Shown here piece by piece: positions 11,000 to 19,938 of a stretch of DNA of 37,764 nucleotides. The stretch is from Spirosoma fluviale (GTDB lineage: Bacteria; Bacteroidota; Bacteroidia; Cytophagales; Spirosomataceae), in NCBI GenBank assembly GCA_945866095.1, contig CAMBGA010000008.1:1-37764 (forward strand). The letters are read 5' to 3'. The notes beneath the pieces are model-generated. The model did not search any database and was not told where the DNA came from. It was given only the letters and a program-made list of their open reading frames with translations. A program made the position numbers and the translations under genes. Each line of letters starts with the position of its first letter. The first letter of the stretch is position 1.

Positions 11000-11380
11000 A
11001 TGAATTTTCCAGTAGCCTTAAAGTACACCCAAGAACACGAATGGATTAAAATAGAGGGAGATATAGCCGTGGTAGGAATTACTGATTTTGCCCAAGGAGA
11101 ATTGGGTGATATTGTGTTTGTTGAAGTCGAGTCGATAGGAAAAAACATAATTAAAGATGGCGTATTTGGAACAGTGGAAGCAGTTAAAACGGTTTCGGAT
11201 TTGTTCTTGCCTGTTTCTGGTGAAGTAATTGAATTTAATACAGCATTAAATAATAACCCAGAATTAATTAACACAGATCCTTATGGTGATGGTTGGGTAA
11301 TCAAAATGAAACCAAGTGATTTGGGTGATATAAGCCATTTGATGGATGTTGAAACCTACAAATCCTTTATTGCACATTAA
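11000..11380 (+). CDS. gcvH: Glycine cleavage system protein H
   Basis: YTQEHEWIKIEGDIAVVGITDFAQGELGDIVFVEVESIGK and FGTVEAVKTVSDLFLPVSGEVIEFN lipoyl domain; ATG at 11000 rather than the TTG at 10979. Confidence 0.95.
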   Translation: MNFPVALKYTQEHEWIKIEGDIAVVGITDFAQGELGDIVFVEVESIGKNIIKDGVFGTVEAVKTVSDLFLPVSGEVIEFNTALNNNPELINTDPYGDGWVIKMKPSDLGDISHLMDVETYKSFIAH

Positions 11381-11385
11381 TTTTT

Positions 11386-11411
11386 AACCCTGTTGATCAG
11401 GGTTTTTTTTT
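11386..11411 (+). terminator. Rho-independent terminator downstream of gcvH
   Basis: AACCCTG-ttgat-CAGGGTT followed by T8 run. Confidence 0.85.
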
Positions 11412-11424
11412 ACCATAGAATCGC

Positions 11425-12723
11425 ATGAGAATTTTATTTAAATCGGTTTTAATACAAGATAGTCTTTCTGACTTCTATAATCAGGTAGTAGATTTATTAT
11501 TTGAAAATGGCCAATGGGTTCAAATTGGAAATAATTTGAATGAAAAAGCCGATTTAGTCATTGACCAACCTGATTTAGCTTGGTCACCGTCTATGATGGA
11601 TCTACGTGTTCATAATACCTTGCCGGGTGGGGAGTTTAAAGAAGACTGGACAAGTTTGTCAGCAGCAGCTAAGAAAGGTGGGGTGTTGGATTTATTACTT
11701 TTGCCTACGGGGGATCCTGTACCTCAACAACCACAGGCGCTTGAGTTTGTTAAAAACATGTCTCAAGTTCATGGGGTGAACTTTATGGCTATGGCACCTT
11801 TGACGATTGATAATCAAGGGGAGAATTTTACTGATTTATTTGACTTATTCTCTTCTGGAGCCCAATGGTTTGCCCATGGAAATTCAAGTATCCAGAATGT
11901 AGATTTAATGAGCAAGTGTTTGCAATATTTACAATCGTTGCCCGCAACTTTAGTTTCTAGGCCCGATACGACTGGACTGTCTCTGTATGGTCAAATAAAC
12001 GAAGGATTACAAAGTACTTTATTAGGACTTAAAGGTATACCTGATTTGTCTGAGACATTAAGTGTAAAACGTGATTTAGATTTACTTTCTTATATCTTGT
12101 CTAATTCTTTTGGTCACACTCATGCTAAATTCAGGCTACATTTCTCTTGTCTTTCTTGCAGCGAATCAGTGGACTTAATTCGGGCAGCTAAGAAAAAGGG
12201 TTTGCCTATAACTTGTGATGTGGCTGCTCATCAATTAATATTTACGGAGGATTCGATCAGTGATTTTGATACCATGAAAAAGGTTTTTCCTCCATTTAGA
12301 ACTGAGAGTGATGTTAATTCTTTATGGAAAGGTATTCAAGATGGTACAATTGATGCCATTGTGTCTGATCATACACCTCATGAAAGTGAAGTAAAAGAAG
12401 TGGAGTTTGACCATGCCGCTTTTGGTACAATCGGCTTAGAAACATTGTTTCTCTCATGTTACCAAGAGGCCATTCATCGAAAAATTTCTTTTATTGACAA
12501 ATTACTCTCTTCCAACCCCGCAAATTTAGTTGGGCTAAATATGCCAGCGCTAGGAAAAGGGAGTAAAGCCAAGGGAATTTTATTCCAAAAAGTACCTGCA
12601 TATACTTATGCAGTAGATCATATTGTGGGCAAATCTAAAAATTCAGCTTTTCTAGGATATACTTTTAGCCATAAAATTTTAATGGTGCTGAATCAACAAG
12701 AGATTGCGTATAATAATCAATAA
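11425..12723 (+). CDS. Dihydroorotase-like amidohydrolase, probably non-catalytic
   Basis: Overall similarity to type I dihydroorotase (GLKGIPDLSETLSVKRDL, ESVDLIRAAKKKGLPITCDVAAHQL, DAIVSDHTPHESE, AAFGTIGLETLF), but metal-binding His motifs are altered (DLRVH instead of DxHxH). Confidence 0.85.
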   Translation: MRILFKSVLIQDSLSDFYNQVVDLLFENGQWVQIGNNLNEKADLVIDQPDLAWSPSMMDLRVHNTLPGGEFKEDWTSLSAAAKKGGVLDLLLLPTGDPVPQQPQALEFVKNMSQVHGVNFMAMAPLTIDNQGENFTDLFDLFSSGAQWFAHGNSSIQNVDLMSKCLQYLQSLPATLVSRPDTTGLSLYGQINEGLQSTLLGLKGIPDLSETLSVKRDLDLLSYILSNSFGHTHAKFRLHFSCLSCSESVDLIRAAKKKGLPITCDVAAHQLIFTEDSISDFDTMKKVFPPFRTESDVNSLWKGIQDGTIDAIVSDHTPHESEVKEVEFDHAAFGTIGLETLFLSCYQEAIHRKISFIDKLLSSNPANLVGLNMPALGKGSKAKGILFQKVPAYTYAVDHIVGKSKNSAFLGYTFSHKILMVLNQQEIAYNNQ

Positions 12724-13236
12724 ATGAAAAATCTGATCAAGCATTGGCCACAATTATTGGCAACAAGTCTATTTGCCGTTGGTTTAATTATCCTTTATTG
12801 CATTATCTTTTACTCCCTGGGTATTTTGCCTCTTGGAGGGAAAAAAGCACCCAGTTTTGTGTTAGTATTAATTCTTCAGTATTTAATGGTCAAAAAGATT
12901 TTTAAAACAGATGCTGCCCATTTTTTGAAAATTTTTCTGTTTCAATATATATACATTCTTTTTGTGGCTATTTTGAGTTCAATGGTCTTGTATTATTTCT
13001 ACGTGTCTGAAATTGGTCTTGGAGTTTTAAATGAATATATACAATTTAGTGTCAGTGAATTACAGCAGTACAAATCGGTGATTATTGAGCATGAAGGAAT
13101 TGAATATTATAAAATGCTACTGAATGGCATTAATGGAATAGATGCTGGAAGTATAGCTAAAGATGATCTCACACAAAAAATTGTGTTGGCATTTTTGCCA
13201 AACCTACTCATGTCTTTATATTTTAAAAAGAATTAA
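12724..13236 (+). CDS. Small multi-TM membrane protein, likely DUF4199-like
   Basis: 170 aa, several hydrophobic segments; ATG directly follows the upstream stop codon; size and topology similar to the next gene. Confidence 0.55.
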   Translation: MKNLIKHWPQLLATSLFAVGLIILYCIIFYSLGILPLGGKKAPSFVLVLILQYLMVKKIFKTDAAHFLKIFLFQYIYILFVAILSSMVLYYFYVSEIGLGVLNEYIQFSVSELQQYKSVIIEHEGIEYYKMLLNGINGIDAGSIAKDDLTQKIVLAFLPNLLMSLYFKKN

Positions 13237-13238
13237 TC

Positions 13239-13787
13239 ATGGAAAAACAGGAAGATTTAAAATTGTCTAATTCCGTTTTAGCATTAAAATGGGGAGTTAT
13301 AGGTGGTATTACTAGTTTTGTTTTAACTCTGGCAACCAAATATTCAGGCTTAGAGGAAGACTTTAGCGAAACATTAGGGTGGGTTTCATTTCTGGGCACG
13401 CTTTTAATCAACACAACAATTCTTTATTTAGCATTAAAAGAAGTGAGATCAAACCAAGATGATCTAATTAGTTATGGACAGGGCTTAGGTAATTCGCTAT
13501 TAATTGGCGCTATATGGGGTGTTGTTAGTGGTGGTTTTAATTATATCTATTTGAATTTTATTGACCAAGGAGTTCTTCAAAAACAGATGGATATCGCTAG
13601 GGAAAAATTAGAAAGTCAAGGTTTAACTGAAAGTCAAATAGAAGATGCTGAAAAAATTACTAAGATGATGTTGGGGCCCGGCGTTCAATTTATGATCATT
13701 TTTTTCTTTTCAGTTTTATTTACTTTTTTACTGAGTTTGATTGTTTCAGCGATTTTGAGAAAAGAAAAATCTATTTTTGAGGATTAA
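13239..13787 (+). CDS. DUF4199 domain-containing membrane protein
   Basis: 182 aa; KWGVIGGITSFVLTL..., ISYGQGLGNSLLIGAIWGVVSGGFNYIYLNFIDQGVLQKQMD...AEKITKMMLGPGVQF... typical DUF4199 layout. Confidence 0.75.
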   Translation: MEKQEDLKLSNSVLALKWGVIGGITSFVLTLATKYSGLEEDFSETLGWVSFLGTLLINTTILYLALKEVRSNQDDLISYGQGLGNSLLIGAIWGVVSGGFNYIYLNFIDQGVLQKQMDIAREKLESQGLTESQIEDAEKITKMMLGPGVQFMIIFFFSVLFTFLLSLIVSAILRKEKSIFED

Positions 13788-13788
13788 T

Positions 13789-14511
13789 ATGTGGGCGATC
13801 ATTCAAAAAGAATTTAATGTGTTTTTTACCTCATTCATCGGTATAGGACTCATGTTTTCTTTTTATTTATTGATTGGCTTTTATACTTGGTTTTTCCAAG
13901 GCAATGTCTTAGATTTTGGCTTTGCAGAACTAAGTGTATTTTTTGATTTAAGTCCTTGGTTTTTTTTATTTTTCACGCCTGCCATTTGCATGAGGCTATT
14001 TTCGGAAGAGTTTGAATTAGGTACTTTTAATCTTTTGCGTACATTGCCTATATCCATTGAAAGAATCATTTTTTCCAAGATCCTAAGCCAAATATTTCTA
14101 TTGGCCATCATTTTAGTGCCGACCATCATTTTTATCTACAGCATTGGAACATTAAGTTCGCCGGCTTTTAACATTGATTTTGGTATCATATTTAGCGCTT
14201 ATTTCAGTTTGCTTTTGCTAATCATTGTATTTGTCTGTTTAAGTGCTCTAGCTTCTTCTATGGCGAATAAACAGGCATTATCATTTGTATTGGGTGTTTT
14301 TCTGAATTTTGTTTTTTGGCAGGGACCTCAAGAAATGAGTAAAATTTTTAATTTCGATTTTACCTTTCAAAGTTTAAATTATCACTTCCAAAATATCAGC
14401 AGGGGAGTGTTAGATTTTTCAAGTGTAGGTTTTTACCTAGGACTAATCTTGATGATTATGGGGCTTATAATTTTACGCTTCCGTTGGAATTATTTGAAAT
14501 CTAAAATTTGA
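13789..14511 (+). CDS. gldF: Gliding-motility-type ABC transporter permease (GldF-like, ABC-2 family)
   Basis: MWAIIQKEFNVFFTSFIGIG..., FAELSVFFDLSPWFFLFFTPAICMRLFSEEFELGTFNLLRTLPIS motif typical of GldF; six predicted TM segments; ATG at 13789. Confidence 0.75.
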   Translation: MWAIIQKEFNVFFTSFIGIGLMFSFYLLIGFYTWFFQGNVLDFGFAELSVFFDLSPWFFLFFTPAICMRLFSEEFELGTFNLLRTLPISIERIIFSKILSQIFLLAIILVPTIIFIYSIGTLSSPAFNIDFGIIFSAYFSLLLLIIVFVCLSALASSMANKQALSFVLGVFLNFVFWQGPQEMSKIFNFDFTFQSLNYHFQNISRGVLDFSSVGFYLGLILMIMGLIILRFRWNYLKSKI

Positions 14512-15107
14512 ATTCGCTCTTCGCAGTATTTTATTTCTGATTCTTCATTCGATGCAATGATGATTAATTTATCTTTCTCCGATTCTAGTTTATTTTGAAA
14601 CCAGGTTTTTGACTTAAGGTCCAAATTAGTCGTGGGTTCATCTAAAAACAAAAATGGCCTTGGTGCCGATAAAGCAAGGGTTAGCTTTGTTTTTTGCTTC
14701 ATGCCCGATGAGAAATCTCTAATTAGTTTATTGGGATTCGTTTTTAATTCTGAAAATTCTTCAAATGCTTGGACGTTGAATGCTGAGGGCAAATTTTGAA
14801 GGCCAACTAAAAAAGAGATTAATTCACTGATGGTAAATTCTTCTATGATTTCACTGTAGGGAGCCGCAAATGTAATTTGCTTAAATGCAAGATCACTATC
14901 TACGGGGTTTCCTTGGTTATCTAAGTACTTTACGGAACCTTTAGTTGGTAAAGAATATTGACTCAGCAATTGGAGTAAGGTCGATTTACCGGAACCATTT
15001 GGCCCTACAATCGCATATTTCTTATGATCTTGAAATTCGAAATTAAAGTTTTTAATGACATATTCTTGGCGGAATTTCTTTTCTAAGTTTTCAGCAAGAA
15101 TTTTCAT
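14490..15107 (-). CDS. ABC transporter ATP-binding protein
   Basis: Walker A GPNGSGKST, signature FSSGMKQK, Walker B PFLFLDEPT; 205 aa. Confidence 0.9.
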   Translation of the reverse strand: MKILAENLEKKFRQEYVIKNFNFEFQDHKKYAIVGPNGSGKSTLLQLLSQYSLPTKGSVKYLDNQGNPVDSDLAFKQITFAAPYSEIIEEFTISELISFLVGLQNLPSAFNVQAFEEFSELKTNPNKLIRDFSSGMKQKTKLTLALSAPRPFLFLDEPTTNLDLKSKTWFQNKLESEKDKLIIIASNEESEIKYCEERIQILDFK

Positions 15108-15117
15108 AGGAGTTCGC

Positions 15118-15888
15118 TTAGCCTTTCATGATTCCCCTTTCTGAATTGCGAATGAAATCTATGATTTCATCTCTTTCAGGAGATTTTCTGATCGATTTTT
15201 CAATTTGTTCTAACGCGTCGTTAGTATTTAATCCCTTGTTGTACAGGAATCGATATACCTCTTGGATTTCATTAATGAGTTCATCTGTAAATCCACGCCT
15301 CTTTAATCCAATCGAATTAACTCCCGCATAAGTAAGAGGTTCTCTGCCTGATTTTGTGAATGGGGGCACATCTTTTCGAACAAGTGAGCCTCCTGAGATC
15401 ATGACATGTCGGCCTATTTGTCCAAATTGGTGAACAGCTGAAGAACCTCCGATGATGGCAAAGTCTCCTACATTCACATGTCCAGCTAATTGTACCGCAT
15501 TGGCTATAATGCATTGGTTTCCAATGACACAATCATGGGCTATATGTACATAAGCCATGATTAAACAATTGGGGCCAATGACTGTTTTTTGACGATCACT
15601 GGTTCCTCGATTTACGGTGACACATTCCCTAATGGTTGTATTATCGCCAATTTCAGCTGTTGTAATTTCTCCTCCAAACTTTAAATCCTGAGGTATTGCT
15701 GAAATCACTGCTCCTGGGAATATTTTGACATTTTTTCCTATTCTCGCTCCTGGAAAAATAGTTACATTTGAACCTATCCAACTACCTTCTCCGATTTGCA
15801 CATCTTCATGTATGACAGTAAATGGATCAATTTGTACATTGAATCCAATGATGGCATTCGGGTTAATTGAAGTTAATGGATAATTCAT
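15118..15888 (-). CDS. lpxA: Acyl-ACP--UDP-N-acetylglucosamine O-acyltransferase
   Basis: Hexapeptide repeats (left-handed beta helix), NRGTSDRQKTVIG, HIAHDCVIGN, GVNSIGLKRRGF C-terminal motif. Confidence 0.95.
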   Translation of the reverse strand: MNYPLTSINPNAIIGFNVQIDPFTVIHEDVQIGEGSWIGSNVTIFPGARIGKNVKIFPGAVISAIPQDLKFGGEITTAEIGDNTTIRECVTVNRGTSDRQKTVIGPNCLIMAYVHIAHDCVIGNQCIIANAVQLAGHVNVGDFAIIGGSSAVHQFGQIGRHVMISGGSLVRKDVPPFTKSGREPLTYAGVNSIGLKRRGFTDELINEIQEVYRFLYNKGLNTNDALEQIEKSIRKSPERDEIIDFIRNSERGIMKG

Positions 15889-15898
15889 AAATTTTGTA

Positions 15899-17293
15899 CT
15901 ATGATTTTCTAACTAAACTCGCAGTCATTTCTGCTTCACAAACTACTTGGCCCGATACATAAGCCTTACCTATCATTTTGGCAATTCCTCTTCGTATAGG
16001 TGCTAGAAGCTCACATTTAAATATTACAGTATCTCCTGGGATGACACTTCTTCTAAACCTGCAATTTTCAATTCCGACCAAATAGGGCCAATAATTTTCA
16101 GGATCGGGTACTGAACTAAGCACTAATATCCCCCCTGTTTGAGCCATAGCCTCTATTTGCATGACCCCTGGCATCACAGGATTATTTGGAAAATGTCCCA
16201 TGAAATAATATTCATTCATTGTCACATTTTTCACGCCAACGACACTATTATCATCTAAATAAATAATTTTATCGATCATTTGGAATGGATATCGATGTGG
16301 CAATAACTCATAGATACGCTCATGTGAACAAATAGGAGGTTGCTTTGGATCGTACATAGGAACATTGTTCTTTTCGGTTTCCAACATCAATTTCTTAATT
16401 TTTTTTGCTAATTCGATATTGGAAGCGTGTCCCGGTCTCGAGGCCAAAATTTGCGCTTTAATGGGTCTTCCTACTAAAGCCAAATCCCCCATTAAATCCA
16501 ATAACTTATGCCTTGCCATTTCATTTGGAAAGTGTAAGCTGGTGTTATTTAGGATTCCAATTTCTTTAGAAATGCTTACTTTGGGTTTTCTTAAAACATC
16601 TGATAAATGAGCTAATTCTGCCTCAGAGTAATCACGATCGGCAATGACAATGGCATTGCTTAAATCACCCCCTTTAATCAGGCCCTCTTTATATAAAACC
16701 TCTAATTCATGCACAAAACAAAAAGTTCGACACATGGCAAAACCTCTTTCAAATTGTGAAACGTGACTCAAATTGGCATGCTGGCTCGATAAGAATTTTG
16801 AATTATAATCCACCATCACCGCCATTCTGTAATCATTTAGAGGCAATGCAGCTAATTCAATATCTTTATCTGGATCCTTGAAACGTACTTCCTCCGTTAC
16901 TTCGAAAAATTTACGATGTGCCTCTTGTTCAACAGGTTCCGCATCTTTTAATGCTTCCACAAATTTGATCGAACTTCCATCCATAATGGGGGGTTCTGGA
17001 CCATCTAATTGAATTAAAACATTATCGATTTCAAGGCCTACTAAAGAAGCCATCACATGTTCTACCGTATTTATTCTTGCTCCATTATGTTCAATAGTCG
17101 TTCCTCTTGAGGTATCGACTACGTAATCAACATCGGCATCCGCGATGGGTTGCCCTGGTAAATCTATTCGCTGAAATTTTATGCCATGGTTAGATACTGC
17201 CGGCAAAAATGTCATATTCGTTAAGACTCCCGTGTGTAAACCTACTCCACTTAAAGTGACTGATTTTGATATGGTGTGTTGCTTATTATTCAT
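15899..17293 (-). CDS. lpxC/fabZ: Bifunctional UDP-3-O-acyl-GlcNAc deacetylase / 3-hydroxyacyl-ACP dehydratase (LpxC-FabZ fusion)
   Basis: LpxC motifs (SGVGLHTG, NTVEHVMASL, RHKLLDLMGDLALVG) then FabZ (LLPHRYPFQMIDKI, GHFPNNPVMPGVMQIEAMAQTGG) in a single 464-aa ORF. Confidence 0.95.
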   Translation of the reverse strand: MNNKQHTISKSVTLSGVGLHTGVLTNMTFLPAVSNHGIKFQRIDLPGQPIADADVDYVVDTSRGTTIEHNGARINTVEHVMASLVGLEIDNVLIQLDGPEPPIMDGSSIKFVEALKDAEPVEQEAHRKFFEVTEEVRFKDPDKDIELAALPLNDYRMAVMVDYNSKFLSSQHANLSHVSQFERGFAMCRTFCFVHELEVLYKEGLIKGGDLSNAIVIADRDYSEAELAHLSDVLRKPKVSISKEIGILNNTSLHFPNEMARHKLLDLMGDLALVGRPIKAQILASRPGHASNIELAKKIKKLMLETEKNNVPMYDPKQPPICSHERIYELLPHRYPFQMIDKIIYLDDNSVVGVKNVTMNEYYFMGHFPNNPVMPGVMQIEAMAQTGGILVLSSVPDPENYWPYLVGIENCRFRRSVIPGDTVIFKCELLAPIRRGIAKMIGKAYVSGQVVCEAEMTASLVRKS

Positions 17294-17317
17294 AATAAGG
17301 GTAAAGCCAACTCAATA

Positions 17318-18334
17318 TTATTTGTTGCTTTGATTAAATTTTTCAAAAAATTCTGGTAACTGCCTAATTAATGCATTTCTTTTTAAGAAATCTACATTAT
17401 TGGAGGCTGGGGTACCACCCAATGTTCTCCCTGGTGTTTTAACACTTTTTGTTACGCCAGATTGACCGGTTACAATCGTTTTAGACGCAATAGTAATATG
17501 TCCCGCTACACCTACTTGGCCCGCAATCAAACAATTCTCACCCACTTTCGTCGAGCCTGAAATACCTGTTTGCGCTGCAATGGCAGTATTTGAACCTATT
17601 TCTACATTATGTGCTATTTGCACTAAATTATCTATTTTAACTCCTTTTCTGATGATTGTTGATCCCATGGTGGCTCGGTCAATCGTCGTATTCGAACCAA
17701 TGGACACATCATCCTCGATCACTACATTTCCTAATTGGGGTATTGATTTAAATGTTCCATCGGCTTGTGGAGCATGCCCAAAACCATCTGAGCCAATCAC
17801 AGAATTTGCATGAATAACGACATTGTTGCCGATGACACAATCTTTGTAAATGACAACACCTGGAAATATCGTGCAATCGCAACCAATAGTTACATTTTTA
17901 CCGATGCTAACCCGATCATAAATTTGTGAATTCTTTCCTATTTGGCTTCCCGCATCCACAAACGTAAATCGTCCCACAAAAACATTTTCTGAAATATGTG
18001 CGCTATCAGCCACATAACTAGGAACTTGAATGCCCGTTTCTTTATTTTCTACCAATTCTTGGTATTTCTGCAATAAGATCGTAAAGGCTAAATATGGATC
18101 CGAAACACGTATTAAAGCGGTTTTAACAGGTTTTTTTAAGGCAAGATCTTTTGAAATGATTACTGCTGACGCGTCAGTTTGATATAAAAAAGATTCGTAT
18201 TTGGGATTAGAAAGAAATGAAATACTACCTGATTTTCCTTCTTCTATTTTATCGAAATTACTAATTAATGTAGCCCCATTGCCATTTACTGTACCTTCTA
18301 TTAAATCTGCAATTTGGTCAACAGTAAATTTCAT
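17318..18334 (-). CDS. lpxD: UDP-3-O-(3-hydroxymyristoyl)glucosamine N-acyltransferase
   Basis: LpxD N-terminal domain plus hexapeptide repeats ([56 protein letters not shown]). Confidence 0.95.
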   Translation of the reverse strand: MKFTVDQIADLIEGTVNGNGATLISNFDKIEEGKSGSISFLSNPKYESFLYQTDASAVIISKDLALKKPVKTALIRVSDPYLAFTILLQKYQELVENKETGIQVPSYVADSAHISENVFVGRFTFVDAGSQIGKNSQIYDRVSIGKNVTIGCDCTIFPGVVIYKDCVIGNNVVIHANSVIGSDGFGHAPQADGTFKSIPQLGNVVIEDDVSIGSNTTIDRATMGSTIIRKGVKIDNLVQIAHNVEIGSNTAIAAQTGISGSTKVGENCLIAGQVGVAGHITIASKTIVTGQSGVTKSVKTPGRTLGGTPASNNVDFLKRNALIRQLPEFFEKFNQSNK

Positions 18335-18373
18335 GTCTTAAATATATGGTGGCAATTAGTTATTAAAAATAAG

Positions 18374-19618
18374 TTAGCTCAATTCTCCTTGCAAATATAC
18401 GCTCTTTGGACAACAAAAATAGTATTTTTTCACAATCTTACTAAGTGCCTGGATGGTCGGTAAATCGGATGCAAGCATTAACTCGACGACTTGACCTTGT
18501 TTATCGACCATTTTGATTGTATTGTCGCCTTGCACATACGCCGCATTGCTTGTGGAACCCTCTACGACAAAATAGGAAAGTTCCTCAAAACCGATGCCTA
18601 AACTTTCCTGAATCTTACTCTCTATTTCTGTTATTTTAGATTTGGGCAATGGTTGAGTTCCTAATTTACATTTAAATAATTTTCTAGTTAAAAATGACTC
18701 ACATAAATGCCTTAAAATTTTATCTTTTTCGTTTTTCCAATCTTTTAAAGCTGCCCAAATATCGTGATCATCTAAATCAGTAAATGCGATCAATAGCTTA
18801 TCATTATTAGCAAACTCATCCCAAGTATATGTCCGACTTAGAAATACATAAAGTGGCTTTGAACAATTTAATTTTGTGCCTTGAGCCATTAAATCTTTGG
18901 CTCGCCTTAAAATTTGAATTAACATCGTCTCGGCTGCTATGGCGGTTTTATGTAAATATACCTGCCAGTACATGAGTCGACGAGCCATTAAAAAGTTTTC
19001 AATGGAATATATACCCTTTTCTTCTAAAACGAGTTGCTCATTTTTCAAATCCAGCATACTTAATAATCTTTCTGAGCCAATAAACCCTTCTCTTACCCCC
19101 GTGTAAAATGAATCTCTACTCAAATAATCCAATCGATCCACATCTAATTGGCTCGAAATTAATTGATGAAAAAACGGTCGATGGTAGCGATTATTAAACA
19201 TTTCAATGGCCAAAGACAATCGACCCTTAAAATACTCATTCAATTTTTTCATAAGTAGATTGGAGACCTCCTCATGTTTTACTTCATTTAAAATGGTATT
19301 TTCTAATACATGTGAAAACGGTCCATGACCAATATCATGTAACAAAATAGCTATTTCAGCAGCTTCTTGTTCAGCCTCCGTAATACTATAGCCTTTTGCT
19401 TTTAAATTATTTAATGCTTGGTCCATCAAATGCATAGCTCCTAACGCATGATGAAAACGGGTATGATGTGCCCCTGGATAAACAAATTCAGCTAAACCTA
19501 ATTGTTTAATTCGCTTAAGTCTTTGGAAAAACGGATGGTCAATTAACCCCAATATCAGTGGATTATTAATTTTAATAAATCCATAAATAGGGTCATTAAT
19601 TATTTTTGTTGGAAACAT
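18374..19618 (-). CDS. HD domain-containing phosphohydrolase (dGTPase-like family)
   Basis: HD motifs H...HD (FHHALGAMHLMDQAL, AILLHDIGHGPFSHVLE, SSQLDVDRLDYLSRDSFYTG). ATG at 19618 preferred over GTG at 19630. Confidence 0.9.
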   Translation of the reverse strand: MFPTKIINDPIYGFIKINNPLILGLIDHPFFQRLKRIKQLGLAEFVYPGAHHTRFHHALGAMHLMDQALNNLKAKGYSITEAEQEAAEIAILLHDIGHGPFSHVLENTILNEVKHEEVSNLLMKKLNEYFKGRLSLAIEMFNNRYHRPFFHQLISSQLDVDRLDYLSRDSFYTGVREGFIGSERLLSMLDLKNEQLVLEEKGIYSIENFLMARRLMYWQVYLHKTAIAAETMLIQILRRAKDLMAQGTKLNCSKPLYVFLSRTYTWDEFANNDKLLIAFTDLDDHDIWAALKDWKNEKDKILRHLCESFLTRKLFKCKLGTQPLPKSKITEIESKIQESLGIGFEELSYFVVEGSTSNAAYVQGDNTIKMVDKQGQVVELMLASDLPTIQALSKIVKKYYFCCPKSVYLQGELS

Positions 19619-19761
19619 AGCGTGGTCCACAGGTTTTATACCAAAATGTATTTAACGATAAACAAATGTAAGATTTATCTTTTCTATTCGAAAATAAGAG
19701 AATTCAATCTTTTAAATCTTAAAATATTTAATCAAATGTAGTTAGAAAGGCAATAATTACT

Positions 19762-19769
19762 TAATTTTG
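19762..19769 (+). promoter_or_regulatory. Candidate -7 element of the tRNA promoter
   Basis: TAATTTTG matches TAnnTTTG, 24 nt before the tRNA 5' end; weak -33 region (TTAG). Confidence 0.45.
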
Positions 19770-19793
19770 CAGCACATTAGTTTAATCTAATGT

Positions 19794-19867
19794 GGACTTG
19801 TAGCTCAGCTGGTTAGAGCACCTGACTCATAATCAGGGGGTCCATGGTTCGAGCCCATGCTGGTCCA
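19794..19867 (+). tRNA. tRNA with CAT anticodon (elongator Met or Ile2/lysidine; not initiator-like because position 1-72 is a G-C pair)
   Basis: Cloverleaf read by eye: acceptor GGACTTG/CTGGTCC, D arm GCTC..GAGC, anticodon stem CCTGA/TCAGG with loop CTCATAA, T arm CATGG-TTCGAGC-CCATG; CCA not encoded. Confidence 0.93.
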
Positions 19868-19874
19868 CTCTATT

Positions 19875-19915
19875 AAAAATAAAGCACTTACGTCATTTGT
19901 AAGTGCTTTATTTTT
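19875..19915. terminator. Bidirectional hairpin terminator between the tRNA and pntB
   Basis: AAAAATAAAGCACTTAC-gtcattt-GTAAGTGCTTTATTTTT, 17-bp perfect stem with A/T flanks, between convergent transcription units. Confidence 0.85.
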
Positions 19916-19938
19916 TGAAATAAAATCAGGGAAACTAA

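Noticed and set aside
10930-11274. 114-aa antisense ORF over gcvH
   Set aside because: Opposite strand of a clearly recognisable gene, low-complexity Ser/Thr-rich translation with no recognisable domain.
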